From Ceratobasidium sp. AG-K (Eukaryota; Basidiomycota; Agaricomycetes; Cantharellales; Ceratobasidiaceae), in the NCBI GenBank assembly GCA_037039685.1, contig JAWNGF010000010.1:1426001-1490000 (forward strand): DNA of 64,000 bases. The letters are read 5' to 3'. Below the pieces are notes generated by a model. The model saw only the letters and a list, made by a program, of their open reading frames with translations. It did no database searches and had not been told where the DNA came from. Made by a program: the position numbers and the translations under genes. Shown one piece after another: positions 12,181 through 20,439 of this stretch. The stretch's first letter is position 1, and the number at the start of each line of letters is the position of its first letter.

Positions 12181-12603
12181 TGTCACAACCCTAACCAAAC
12201 CTTGGAGGCCAAGACTCCACAGGCAGTGAGGATGGGGGTTGGGACGACGGCAAAGGTCAAATGGACGGCAACTAAGGCCTAAGTGAGTCACGCAATGAGT
12301 GAGGGGAAAACAACAAGAGAACAAGTCTTGTGGTAGCAAGACTTGTGTTGCTGGTATATGTACTATCTACTGTGGCTATGTACAATAGAGAGTATGCAAC
12401 AAAGGGGAGAAAGCAGGAGTCTGAGAGAAGCAAGGACAGAACAAAGGAGGCGTGACAAGTCAATGGAAAAACAAGGAACAAGTGAAGCTAGCCAGGCGAG
12501 CATGTCCCGCGGTCATGGCTTACATAATAGCAACTAAATGCGCCAAGGTGAGCAGAACAAGACCAAACAGAGCAACAAACAAGGCAAACAAAAGGTCATG
12601 ACA
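12181..12603 (-). repeat. Gy1 5' LTR
   Basis: 423 bp, partner of 180-601. It carries a perfect inverted repeat ACAAGTCTTG (12321-12330) / CAAGACTTGT (12337-12346) beside the predicted start of transcription. It abuts truncated CopC at 12604. Confidence 0.92.
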
Positions 12604-12606
12604 CAT

Positions 12607-14016
12607 TTAGTTGGTAAATTCAACACCTAACTTGCATGCATAGCCAATCTTGGGTCCACAGCCATTGTTTGCCAGTAGTCTTGCCTCACTCTTGCCAAAA
12701 AGAACAAAAGTGCCACGTTGGGCAAGTTGTTTGACAGACATCAGACTGGCATGAAGTCCTGGTACATGCAGTACACTGTTGATTGACATGTTGGTCTCCT
12801 TACAGGTTCCATTGTGTAGCGTAAGCTGGACACAGCCAATTCCAGTTGCATTTATCATTTTCCCCTCACCCACTTGTACAGTGATTGGTGGTATCAGAGG
12901 TCAGTAAGTCAAAAACCATTCTTGATTTCAGGTCATGTGTTTTGACACTCCCAAATCCAGCAGCCATGTATCTCTAGCTGACTGATTGTCCATGGCCAGC
13001 ATTGCATATCTCAATGGCATATCATTGGGTTCCCTGGCTGTAAGAGCCACTTTTGCTGATTTGGTTTTAGGTGTGTTACTCAATTTGCTCAGTTTTGATT
13101 TGGTTGACTTAGCAGCTTGTTGCTTTTGGTGTGGTCCAGTCCCCTTGGCTCTGCCTCCTTTCGCCCAGCATTCCTTCTTGGTGTACCCAGGCTTGGCGCA
13201 GTTGTTGCACAGGGGGCCTTTGGCCTTTTTCTTCCCTTTTGGGTTGCTCAGTTTCTTGGATTTTGCCTTTGGGGCTTGAGCAAACATCACTGTGAGTCTG
13301 CCTCCTGTCTTCCACTGTTCTTCTTCAGCTAATGCCGCTTTGACAACTATGTTGGGCATGATGAGGCTGATCTGAGTGGATATCTAGATGACCATGCTGA
13401 CAATTGCATAGGACAGGGGAGTGCATTCATGAAGACTGGTGCAAGCATAAGGTCAGTCACCACTTCTCCAAGTGTCTTCATCTTGGAGGCAATTGATTGG
13501 ATGTTGTTGAACCCAGCAGATAAGTCTTCTTCCTCCTTGATTTCCATGCTCATGAATTGCTGATAGTAAAAGGATAGCAATTGCATTCCTTTTCCTTCCC
13601 AGCATTTGACAACTTTTGTCCATGCTTTGTGTGCTGATGTTGTCTCAATCACATTGGGCATTGCTCTGTCTTCCATATTCAAGGTAATCTGAGTGAATGC
13701 GTCATTGTCTTGCTTCTGCCATTGTTCAATTTCGATTTTATTGGCTGATATTTTGGCAGAGTCCTTTTTCTTGGTCTTGGTGAGTGGTTCAGGCAGCATT
13801 TCTGTGCCATATGCAATCTTGAGCAGTCCTCAAATCCAGGGGACCATTGTTTGGTGGAACTTCCATGAGCTATGGTTGGATCTCTTGTCCTTCAGGAGCA
13901 GGATCTCATAGGTTTTCTTGCTAAGGTAAGCGTTGGTTGATGCCATTGTTGTAGTAGTGATTTTTACAGCATTCTCTGGGTTCTCTGGTTCCTTTTTGAT
14001 GCTACCAGGGCACATA
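12607..14016 (-). pseudogene. CopC gag-protease fragment
   Basis: Starts at 14015 with MCPGSIKKEPEN (CopA and CopB have MSPGSVK). It retains the CCHC knuckle (CNNCAKPGYTKKEC) and a degenerate protease site (LLDLGVSKHMT instead of LLDSGASKHM). It ends after GCGPKIGYACKLGVEF. Frameshifts near 13350 and 13820 and a stop near 12926 break it. Where CopA and CopB have TGA after the protease, CopC has CAA; both are one deamination away from CGA, on opposite strands. Confidence 0.88.
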
Positions 14017-14019
14017 ACC

Positions 14020-14178
14020 TATTGCAATATGCACAGTGCCAAGCTGGAAATTGATGTAACTCAGCTTGTGCTACTTGAGAGTAGAGAATTGAGGATATAA
14101 TTTCCCTGAAGCGCAAGTCCATGTGGAACACTGTCATGTGATATGCATATATACACATATAAGACTGAATGTTCAACA
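14020..14178 (-). repeat. CopC 5' LTR, short form
   Basis: 159 bp. It has the same termini (TGTTGAACATTC...) as the CopA and CopB LTRs but only one copy of the CTACTCTCAAGTAG hairpin block, whereas the 268-272-bp LTRs have two. The degenerate primer-binding site GGTTATGTGCCC follows (14008-14019). Confidence 0.85.
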
Positions 14179-14855
14179 ATTCTGTCACTCAAATTGTATT
14201 GGATTGCAGAGTTTTGCATCATACAGTGTCCACTACTTGTGCAGACTATTGCCCAAACCTTCCCACATCTGTTGGTGGGTGGCCACACAAGCTTTGTCTG
14301 ACTGCAGTCTAGCATGCTGTCTGCCTAGTGACCCATGGAAACTCAGTATCCACTTGGGAGGCAACACAAACACCCTCCAACCTTACAGGGGTATCCATAA
14401 ATCCTTAAATGGTTTGTTGTGCACTGAAAAGTGCTGGTCTTAAGGCCATGAAAAAGGTCAAAAAACCGAAGCTCACTGCTGAAGCCTGGAAGGCATGTCT
14501 TGCCTTTGCTGTGGCACACCAGCACTGGACAGTGGAGAATTGGAAACGGGTACTCTGGTCCAACAAGACTAAGACTAACCACCTGGGGTCAGATGGGGTC
14601 AAGTGGGGCTGGGTGTGTGGAGGAAAGGAGCTGTTTGAGCGGCTGATGGTTGGAACAACAAATTTTGGAGGCAGATCTTTGATGTTTTGGGGGTGTATGG
14701 GATATAATGGGACCAGTCTGGGATGCAGGTTAGAAGGAACATTGACCCAGGGGGTTTGCCTTGAGATTTTGGGTGGTGGGCTTGGTGGCAGCCTGGAGCA
14801 TTTAGGGTTGGAGCCCAAGGGGGTGATTTTTCAGCAGGACAATGCCAGCTCTCAC
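14179..14855 (+). pseudogene. TcB: Tc1/mariner transposase, 5' part
   Basis: Matches the TcA transposase from the N-terminal HTH to the second catalytic Asp: stops lie near 14310 and 14400, then an open frame from 14409 (LKSAGLKAMKKVKKPKL ... FQQDNASSH). The first catalytic Asp is replaced by Asn (LWSNKTK; TcA has LWSDKTK). The left end is cut by CopC and the right end by CopB at 14856. The frame continues at 19764 after one CTCAC copy. Confidence 0.9.
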
Positions 14856-15123
14856 TGTTGAATATACAGTCTTATACGTAGATATATGCGCATCACGTGA
14901 TTGCGTTCCACATGGTCTCGAGCTTCGGAGAAAGTTTTCCTCAGTTCTCTACTCTCAAGTAGCACAAGCTGAGGTATAGTTTAGATGTTTCTTTTCATTT
15001 TCTATTACTTATATTACCTGTAGATACACGATTATCTAGGTATATATATACAAGTTCTCTACTCTCAAGTAGCACGAGCTGAGATACACGATTATCTAGC
15101 CTGGCACTGCGCATATCGCAACA
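14856..15123 (+). repeat. CopB 5' LTR and adjoining PBS
   Basis: 268 bp, TGTTG...CAACA. It includes two copies of the hairpin CTACTCTCAAGTAG with outer stem arms CTCAG/CTGAG, each followed by tacacgattatctag. The PBS GGTTATGAGCCC (15124-15135) begins at the next base and overlaps the gag start ATG at 15128. It is complementary to the anticodon arm of initiator tRNA-Met, as in elements primed by a half-tRNA. Confidence 0.94.
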
Positions 15124-15127
15124 GGTT

Positions 15128-16219
15128 ATGAGCCCTGGTAGCGTCAAAAGTGAAGCAGAAGAGGACCCAGTGAACGCTGTAAACGTTACTACCCCAACAA
15201 TGGCATCGACCGACGCTTACCTTAGTAAGAAAACCTACGAGATTCCGCTCTTGAAGGACGACGGATCCAACTATGATTCGTGGAAATTCCGCCAAACAAC
15301 GGTCCTACGCATACAAGGACTGCTCAAAATCGCTTATGGCACCGAAAGACAGCCTGAACCACTCACCGAGATCGATAAAAAGGACTCTGTCAAAGTGTCA
15401 GCCAATAAAACCGAAATCGAAAACTGGCAGAAACAAGACGATGATGCATTCGCTCAAATTACCTTGAACATGGAAGACGGAGCGATGGCCGACGTGAGGG
15501 AGACGACATCGGCGCACGAGGCGTGGACGAAAGTTGTCGAGCGCTGGGAAGGGAAAGGAATGCAGTCGCTTTCTTTCTGCTATAAGCAACTCATGAGCGC
15601 GAAAATCGAGGAGGAAGAAAACTTATCTGCTGGTTTCAATCGCATCCGATTGATTGCCTCGAAAATGAAGACCCTTGGCGAGCCCGTTACCGACCTACTG
15701 CTTGCCCAAGTCTTCATGAATGCGCTCCCCCCGTCCTATGCGATTGTCAGAACGATCCTCCAGACATCCACCCAGACCGGACTCATTACCTCGGAAATGG
15801 TCACAAATGCCGCCTTTACTGAAGAGGAACGACGGAAGACAGGCGACGGACTCACTGCGATGTATGCTCAAGCTCCCAAGCCGAAATCCAAGAAACCGAG
15901 CGATCCAAAAGGGAAGAAAAAGGCGAAAGGCCCCTTATGCGATAACTGCGCCAAGCCCGGGCACACCAAGAAGGAATGCTGGGCGAAAGGAGGCGGAGCC
16001 GAAGGGACTGGACCACACCAAAAGCGACGAGCCGCTAAGTCAAACGAGCCGAAACCGAGCGAATTGAGTACTGCACCTAAAACCGAGTCAGCCAAAGTGG
16101 CTCTGACACCCGCTGAACCCGAGGATATGCCGTTGCTATATGCGATGCTGGCCGTGGACGATCCGTCTGCCCGAGACACGTGGCTGCTCGACTCTGGCGC
16201 GTCAAAACATATGACTTGA
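15128..16219 (+). CDS. CopB gag-protease
   Basis: 363 codons. The N-terminal part is the UBN2-type copia gag (YLSKKTYEIPLLKDDGSNYDSW; long helical middle). A CCHC knuckle CDNCAKPGHTKKEC lies around residues 278-291. The aspartic protease begins at LLDSGASKHMT at the end. It stops at TGA 16217, followed by another TGA 6 bases later and a third at 16271 before the frame opens again. All three correspond to CGA or its CAA derivative in sister copies. It could be a recent loss or a site of readthrough; loss is simpler. Confidence 0.88.
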   Translation: MSPGSVKSEAEEDPVNAVNVTTPTMASTDAYLSKKTYEIPLLKDDGSNYDSWKFRQTTVLRIQGLLKIAYGTERQPEPLTEIDKKDSVKVSANKTEIENWQKQDDDAFAQITLNMEDGAMADVRETTSAHEAWTKVVERWEGKGMQSLSFCYKQLMSAKIEEEENLSAGFNRIRLIASKMKTLGEPVTDLLLAQVFMNALPPSYAIVRTILQTSTQTGLITSEMVTNAAFTEEERRKTGDGLTAMYAQAPKPKSKKPSDPKGKKKAKGPLCDNCAKPGHTKKECWAKGGGAEGTGPHQKRRAAKSNEPKPSELSTAPKTESAKVALTPAEPEDMPLLYAMLAVDDPSARDTWLLDSGASKHMT

Positions 16220-16273
16220 AATTGAGCATGGTTCTCGACTTACCAGCCATTGGTACCACCAATCCCAGTTTGA

Positions 16274-19200
16274 GTGGGCGACGGGAACCTGACTAATGCG
16301 ACAGGAATCGGCCGTGTGCTGCTTACGCTATGCAACGAAGCCCGTCAGGAGACCAAAATGTTCATTGACGGTGTACTACACGTACCGGGACTGCATGCGA
16401 GCCTCATGTTGGTCAAACAGCTTGCCAAAACTGGCACCTTCGTTCTATTTGGCGACAAGGATGCCAGGCTCCTCGAGGACAAGGGCCGTGGACCCGAGAT
16501 CGGCTATGCACGCGAGTTAGGTGTCAAGCTTTACCGACTAAATGCGCGAGTTAAACATGCCGAACCGACCGCTCACCTTGCCACTGTCGAGCCGGAGGGC
16601 CTGAACGATAAGGACGACCTAGAAGCAAACGAGTTCATCGCATATACCGCCAGTCACATCGCTCGAGCTGACCTACATACCTGGCATCGCCGCCTAGGCC
16701 ACATAAACTACAAATACGTGCTGGATATGGTCAGAAAAGGCGCCGTTCAAGGAATGGATATTGTAGGAAGTCGCTTACCGCCGCAATCGAAATGCGAGCC
16801 GTGCCTCAAGGGCAAACAGACTCGTGCCCCGTTTCCGACGTCAACAAATCGAGCGTCCGACGTACTCGAGCTACTCCATAGCGACCTACACGGGCCTGTC
16901 GCTGTTCAAGCGATTCAAGGCTATCAGTACTTCGCCGTCACGATCGATGATAAGTCCCGCAAAATGTTCGTGCACTTACTTAAGCACAAGAACGAATACG
17001 CAATGCACTTCAAAGAGCTAAAAGCGTCAGCGGAGAATCAAACGGGCAAGCGAATCAAGCACTTACGAACCGATGGCGGAGGCGAATACGCATCGAACGC
17101 ATTCGAAGCGTGGCTCAAGTCGCACGGAATCGAACACCAAAAGACCGAGGCGGACTCATCGGCCAGCAATGGCGTTGCAGAGCGAGCGATTCGCACATTA
17201 AACGACAGCCAACGGACAATGCGAGCAGATGCAGACTTACCCGACAAGTTCTGGGGGTTTGCCATCGTCCATGCCGCATACATCTGGAATGTGACGCCAA
17301 AACGGTCGCTTGACGGCAAAACCCCGGACGAGGTATTCACGGGCAAGTTACCCGATGTCTCCCAAATCCGAACTTTTGGCTGCAAGGCATGGGTTCGAGT
17401 ACCCGATGGCCAACGTACCAAGCTGCAGGCAAGATCGCTCGAATGCACTTACCTCGGATTTGCTCCAGGTCGCAAGGCGCACATGCTTATCCAGCGCCCG
17501 ATTGGTCGCGTAATCACCTCACGCGACGTTGTATTCGATGAAGGAGGCGAAACCCAACAGCAAGTGATCATCGAGGACTTCGAGGACGAGTTCCCAGAGC
17601 AAGTGGGCGATCAAGAACGCCAAGAGCCAATGCCTGAGGTCGCCGTCGAGTCAGAAACCGAGCCAGAGCGCCAAGAGTCAGTAAACGAGCAAGAATCCGA
17701 GTCCGAGTCCGAGCCAGAAGAGTCGAATAGCGAGCCCGAGATCGAGCCGGCAAGCAATTCCCCCGTCGTGCCAGAGCCGCCAGTAACTCAGCCCGAGCCT
17801 CCACGTCGATCAGGTCAAGTTACGAGACCGCCGACACGATACGGAGCTGAAGTGGGCGCGCAGAACAAGACTGCCATGCGAGCCGATAAGCCAACGACTG
17901 AGAGCGCCATGAATGCGCTAATTGAGCATCCCCCCGACACCTATGCCAAAGCGATGGCGCGTCCAGACGCCAATCTATGGCTCGAGGCGATGATCGAGGA
18001 GATAAAGTCGATTACCGAGCACAAAGTTTGGAAACCGGCCGATAGACCGAGCCACAAGCAAGTTATCAGATGTCGATGGGTGTATGCATACAAGCGCGAT
18101 GTCGATGGCGAAATCCTCAAGTACAAGGCTAGACTCGTCGCCAAGGGATTCCTGCAGGCTCCAGGTGTCGATTATGTCGAGATATCGTCGCCAGTAGCCG
18201 CATCGGACGCATATAGGGTGCTTTTCAGCATCGTCGCGAGTGAAGACCTCGAGTTACTTCAACTCGACATCAAGACTGCGTTCCTGCATGGCGTTGTCGA
18301 GGAGGAGCTCTATATGGAGCAACCCGAGGGGTTTGCCGAAGGCAATCATGTCTGGCAACTCGTTAAGGCGTTATACGGTCTGAAACAAGCCGCCCGAGCA
18401 TTTTACCTTCGACTTAAAGAGGTTCTTGAGGCGATCGGATTCACACGGACCGAAAGCGATCACGCCGTATTCATTCAACGCGATGGCGATAACTTGGCGA
18501 TAATTTTAGCTCATGTGGACGACATGCTACTCGCTGGTAAACCTCTTTCATTTCTGGAGGAAATCAAGTCGAAAATGCGCAAATCATTCGATATTGTCGA
18601 TCTAGGCGAGGCACGCATATTCGTTGGTGTCGAAATCGAGCGAAATCGCGAAGCTGGCACACTCAAGATTTGTCAAAAGCGATATATTAGCGATATACTA
18701 GCTCGATTCAGCATGACCGAGGCCAAACCGTGGGACACGCCAATGGCAGAGACCCCAAACCTGCCCAAACTCGATGCTCCTACTGTCAATCGAACGCTTT
18801 ATCAGCATGGTGTCGGATCGCTCATGTATGCGATGATTTCGACCCGTCCCGATATCGCTTTTGCGACCGGTTTGCTTGCCCAACACGCCGCTAATCCTGG
18901 CGACGAGCATTGGTCAGCTTTCAAGCGAGTTTTGCGGTACCTACAAGGCACGAAGGCACTCGGGATCGTATTTGAACGATCGAAATCGTCCGACCCGATC
19001 GGATACGTTGACTCTGACTACGCTGGCGATCCGAATACAAGCCGATCGACTACCGGCTGGATCTTCCAACGTGCCGGAGGGAGCGTCGCTTGGTCATCCC
19101 GTAAGCAACCAACAGTTTCCTTATCGAGTACCAAGGCCGAATACGTCGCTGCTGCGAGCGCCGCCCGCCAATTGATTTGGCTTCGTCAATTCCTTGATGA

Positions 19201-19456
19201 ACTCGGATTTTTGTCCAAAGGTCCGACAACCTTGCTTACCGACAATCAATCGAGTATCGCATTGGCCAAAAACCCCGTAAATCATCAAAATACGAAGCAT
19301 ATACGAGTCAAACATCATTTCATTCGAGAAGTGATCGCTCTTCGCGAGGTCGATCTCAAATTTATTCCGACCGACCAACAGGTCGCCGATGCGCTTACCA
19401 AACCACTCGGACGCGTCAAATTCCCCGGCTTCATTGCTGGGATGGGAATGTTTTGA
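16274..19456 (+). CDS. CopB integrase-RT-RNase H
   Basis: 1060 codons in one open frame. Order: rest of protease (LHVPGLHASLMLVKQL), integrase zinc finger (HRRLGHINY... C..CLKGKQ), integrase core with D-D-E (HSDLHGPV; TDGGGEYASN; SSASNGVAER), an acidic repeat-like spacer (residues about 450-520, rich in EPE), reverse transcriptase (HVDDMLLA), and RNase H (SDYAGDP; TEAEY changed to TKAEYVAAA), ending GMGMF. Codon use is CpG-rich in contrast to CopA. With the gag part it makes the usual copia polyprotein. One RNase H residue is odd: the normally acidic STEAEY is STKAEY. Confidence 0.93.
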   Translation: MGDGNLTNATGIGRVLLTLCNEARQETKMFIDGVLHVPGLHASLMLVKQLAKTGTFVLFGDKDARLLEDKGRGPEIGYARELGVKLYRLNARVKHAEPTAHLATVEPEGLNDKDDLEANEFIAYTASHIARADLHTWHRRLGHINYKYVLDMVRKGAVQGMDIVGSRLPPQSKCEPCLKGKQTRAPFPTSTNRASDVLELLHSDLHGPVAVQAIQGYQYFAVTIDDKSRKMFVHLLKHKNEYAMHFKELKASAENQTGKRIKHLRTDGGGEYASNAFEAWLKSHGIEHQKTEADSSASNGVAERAIRTLNDSQRTMRADADLPDKFWGFAIVHAAYIWNVTPKRSLDGKTPDEVFTGKLPDVSQIRTFGCKAWVRVPDGQRTKLQARSLECTYLGFAPGRKAHMLIQRPIGRVITSRDVVFDEGGETQQQVIIEDFEDEFPEQVGDQERQEPMPEVAVESETEPERQESVNEQESESESEPEESNSEPEIEPASNSPVVPEPPVTQPEPPRRSGQVTRPPTRYGAEVGAQNKTAMRADKPTTESAMNALIEHPPDTYAKAMARPDANLWLEAMIEEIKSITEHKVWKPADRPSHKQVIRCRWVYAYKRDVDGEILKYKARLVAKGFLQAPGVDYVEISSPVAASDAYRVLFSIVASEDLELLQLDIKTAFLHGVVEEELYMEQPEGFAEGNHVWQLVKALYGLKQAARAFYLRLKEVLEAIGFTRTESDHAVFIQRDGDNLAIILAHVDDMLLAGKPLSFLEEIKSKMRKSFDIVDLGEARIFVGVEIERNREAGTLKICQKRYISDILARFSMTEAKPWDTPMAETPNLPKLDAPTVNRTLYQHGVGSLMYAMISTRPDIAFATGLLAQHAANPGDEHWSAFKRVLRYLQGTKALGIVFERSKSSDPIGYVDSDYAGDPNTSRSTTGWIFQRAGGSVAWSSRKQPTVSLSSTKAEYVAAASAARQLIWLRQFLDELGFLSKGPTTLLTDNQSSIALAKNPVNHQNTKHIRVKHHFIREVIALREVDLKFIPTDQQVADALTKPLGRVKFPGFIAGMGMF

Positions 19457-19495
19457 AAATTTCTTTTCATTTTTTCGTCTAATCCTGAGTGGGCG

Positions 19496-19763
19496 TGTTG
19501 AATATACAGTCTTATACGTAGATATATGCGCATCACGTGATTGCGTTCCACATGGTCTCGAGCTTCGGAGAAAGTTTTCCTCAGTTCTCTACTCTCAAGT
19601 AGCACGAGCTGAGGTATAGTTTAGATGTTTCTTTTCATTTTCTATTACTTATATTACCTGTAGATACACGATTATCTAGGTATATATATACAAGTTCTCT
19701 ACTCTCAAGTAGCACGAGCTGAGATACACGATTATCTAGCCCGGCACTGCGCATATCGCAACA
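19496..19763 (+). repeat. CopB 3' LTR
   Basis: 268 bp. It differs from 14856-15123 only at AGCACGAGC (AGCACAAGC in the 5' copy) and AGCCCGGC (AGCCTGGC in the 5' copy). Both are CpG in this copy and TpG or CpA in the other. It is followed by the TSD CTCAC. Confidence 0.96.
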
Positions 19764-20050
19764 CTCACAAGGCGAAATTGTACCTCAAATGGTTTGAGGA
19801 CAATGGTATTGAGTTGCTTGAGTGGCCAGCATACTCACCCGATCTTAATTCGATCAAAAATTTATGGGCAGAACTCAAAAGGCATTTGGTCACCTATGAG
19901 GATGCCCCGAGTGGCATACTCGAGCTTTGGGAGTGGATTCAATCCAAATGGAATGCAATTCCACCCAAGTACTGCCACAATTTGGTTGAAAGCATGCCAA
20001 AGAGAATGGCTCAGGTGTTGAAACAACAAGGGGGAGTGATTTGGTACTAA
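19764..20050 (+). pseudogene. TcB transposase, 3' part
   Basis: Continues the frame broken at 14855: ...YLKWFEDNGIELLEWPAYSPDL, then the catalytic Glu region (SIKNLWAELK in place of TcA PIENLWAELK, so the catalytic Glu is Lys), ending GGVIWY stop at 20048-20050. With the Asn in the 5' part, two of three DDE residues are lost. Confidence 0.9.
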
Positions 20051-20225
20051 TCAGGATTGCCATTTTTGGGGTTACTAAAGTGTATGAACAATCTCCATGT
20101 TTTCTTATGTGTGTAACTCAACCATTTCCGATTCAATTCACGCAAAACACTATTTATTCTGTAGCTCCTATGATCATGTAACCCCTTCTTAATTTTCTGT
20201 ATTATTAACAGGCTGGCTCCCATAT
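20051..20225 (+). other. TcB 3' untranslated tail
   Basis: The non-coding sequence after the stop is recognisably like the TcA tail: catgtttt, then taact-a-cc-tttc, and aattttctgtattattaacaggctgg against aattttatatatttattgggaggctgg. Similarity fades near 20225, so the element's end is about there. No terminal repeat could be placed. Confidence 0.55.
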
Positions 20226-20439
20226 TGCACGGTGTACGCCAGAATGGCGCTTAATTTGCATATAGTTTTGTTGCTAACTGTACAGTTGACATCAATAAAT
20301 TGTTCATATGATGACCAGCTTCTGAAGTATTTGTTTCTAGAGTTCACTCGTAAGTACAAGAGAGTCCATCACCCATATACGGTGTGTGATGCCTACCTGC
20401 AGCTCTCGATCCCCATTCGGCATTGATGTCCAGAGCTAC

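Larger units (their letters stand above)
180..12603 (-). mobile_element. Gy1: degenerate Ty3/gypsy chromovirus
   Basis: Minus-strand element bounded by related LTRs (180-601 and 12181-12603, both TGTCA...TGACA). Order from the 5' side: LTR, leader (11696-12180), gag, PR-RT-RNaseH-IN-chromodomain pol, an extra third ORF, polypurine tract, LTR. It is interrupted by CopA (6836-11690) and by a 414-bp solo LTR (4894-5307). Coding parts carry several TGA stops and frameshifts, so it is dead. By eye the two LTRs differ at roughly 20 positions. The 5-bp flanks do not match (GAGAC left, CATTT right), so the two ends may come from different copies joined by recombination. Confidence 0.9.
12604..14178 (-). 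mobile_element. CopC: truncated copia element
   Basis: A minus-strand copia remnant consisting of the 5' LTR (14020-14178), gag and protease, ending in the spacer before integrase at 12604 where the Gy1 LTR begins. The rest is absent. The outer side is embedded in a Tc1 transposase pseudogene (TcB). Confidence 0.88.
14856..19763 (+). mobile_element. CopB: young Ty1/copia element
   Basis: A 4908-bp element with 268-bp LTRs (14856-15123, 19496-19763) that differ at two positions by eye, both transitions. It has a perfect TSD CTCAC (14851-14855, 19764-19768). It is inserted in the TcB transposase. The coding region is full length but interrupted by three TGA codons between protease and integrase (16217-16273). 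Confidence 0.97.

Noticed and set aside
12176..12608. 12181-12603 considered as a solo LTR
   Set aside because: The sequence to its left (11696-12180) continues the Gy1 leader after the CopA duplication TCTGG and ends with a site complementary to this LTR, so it is the Gy1 5' LTR.
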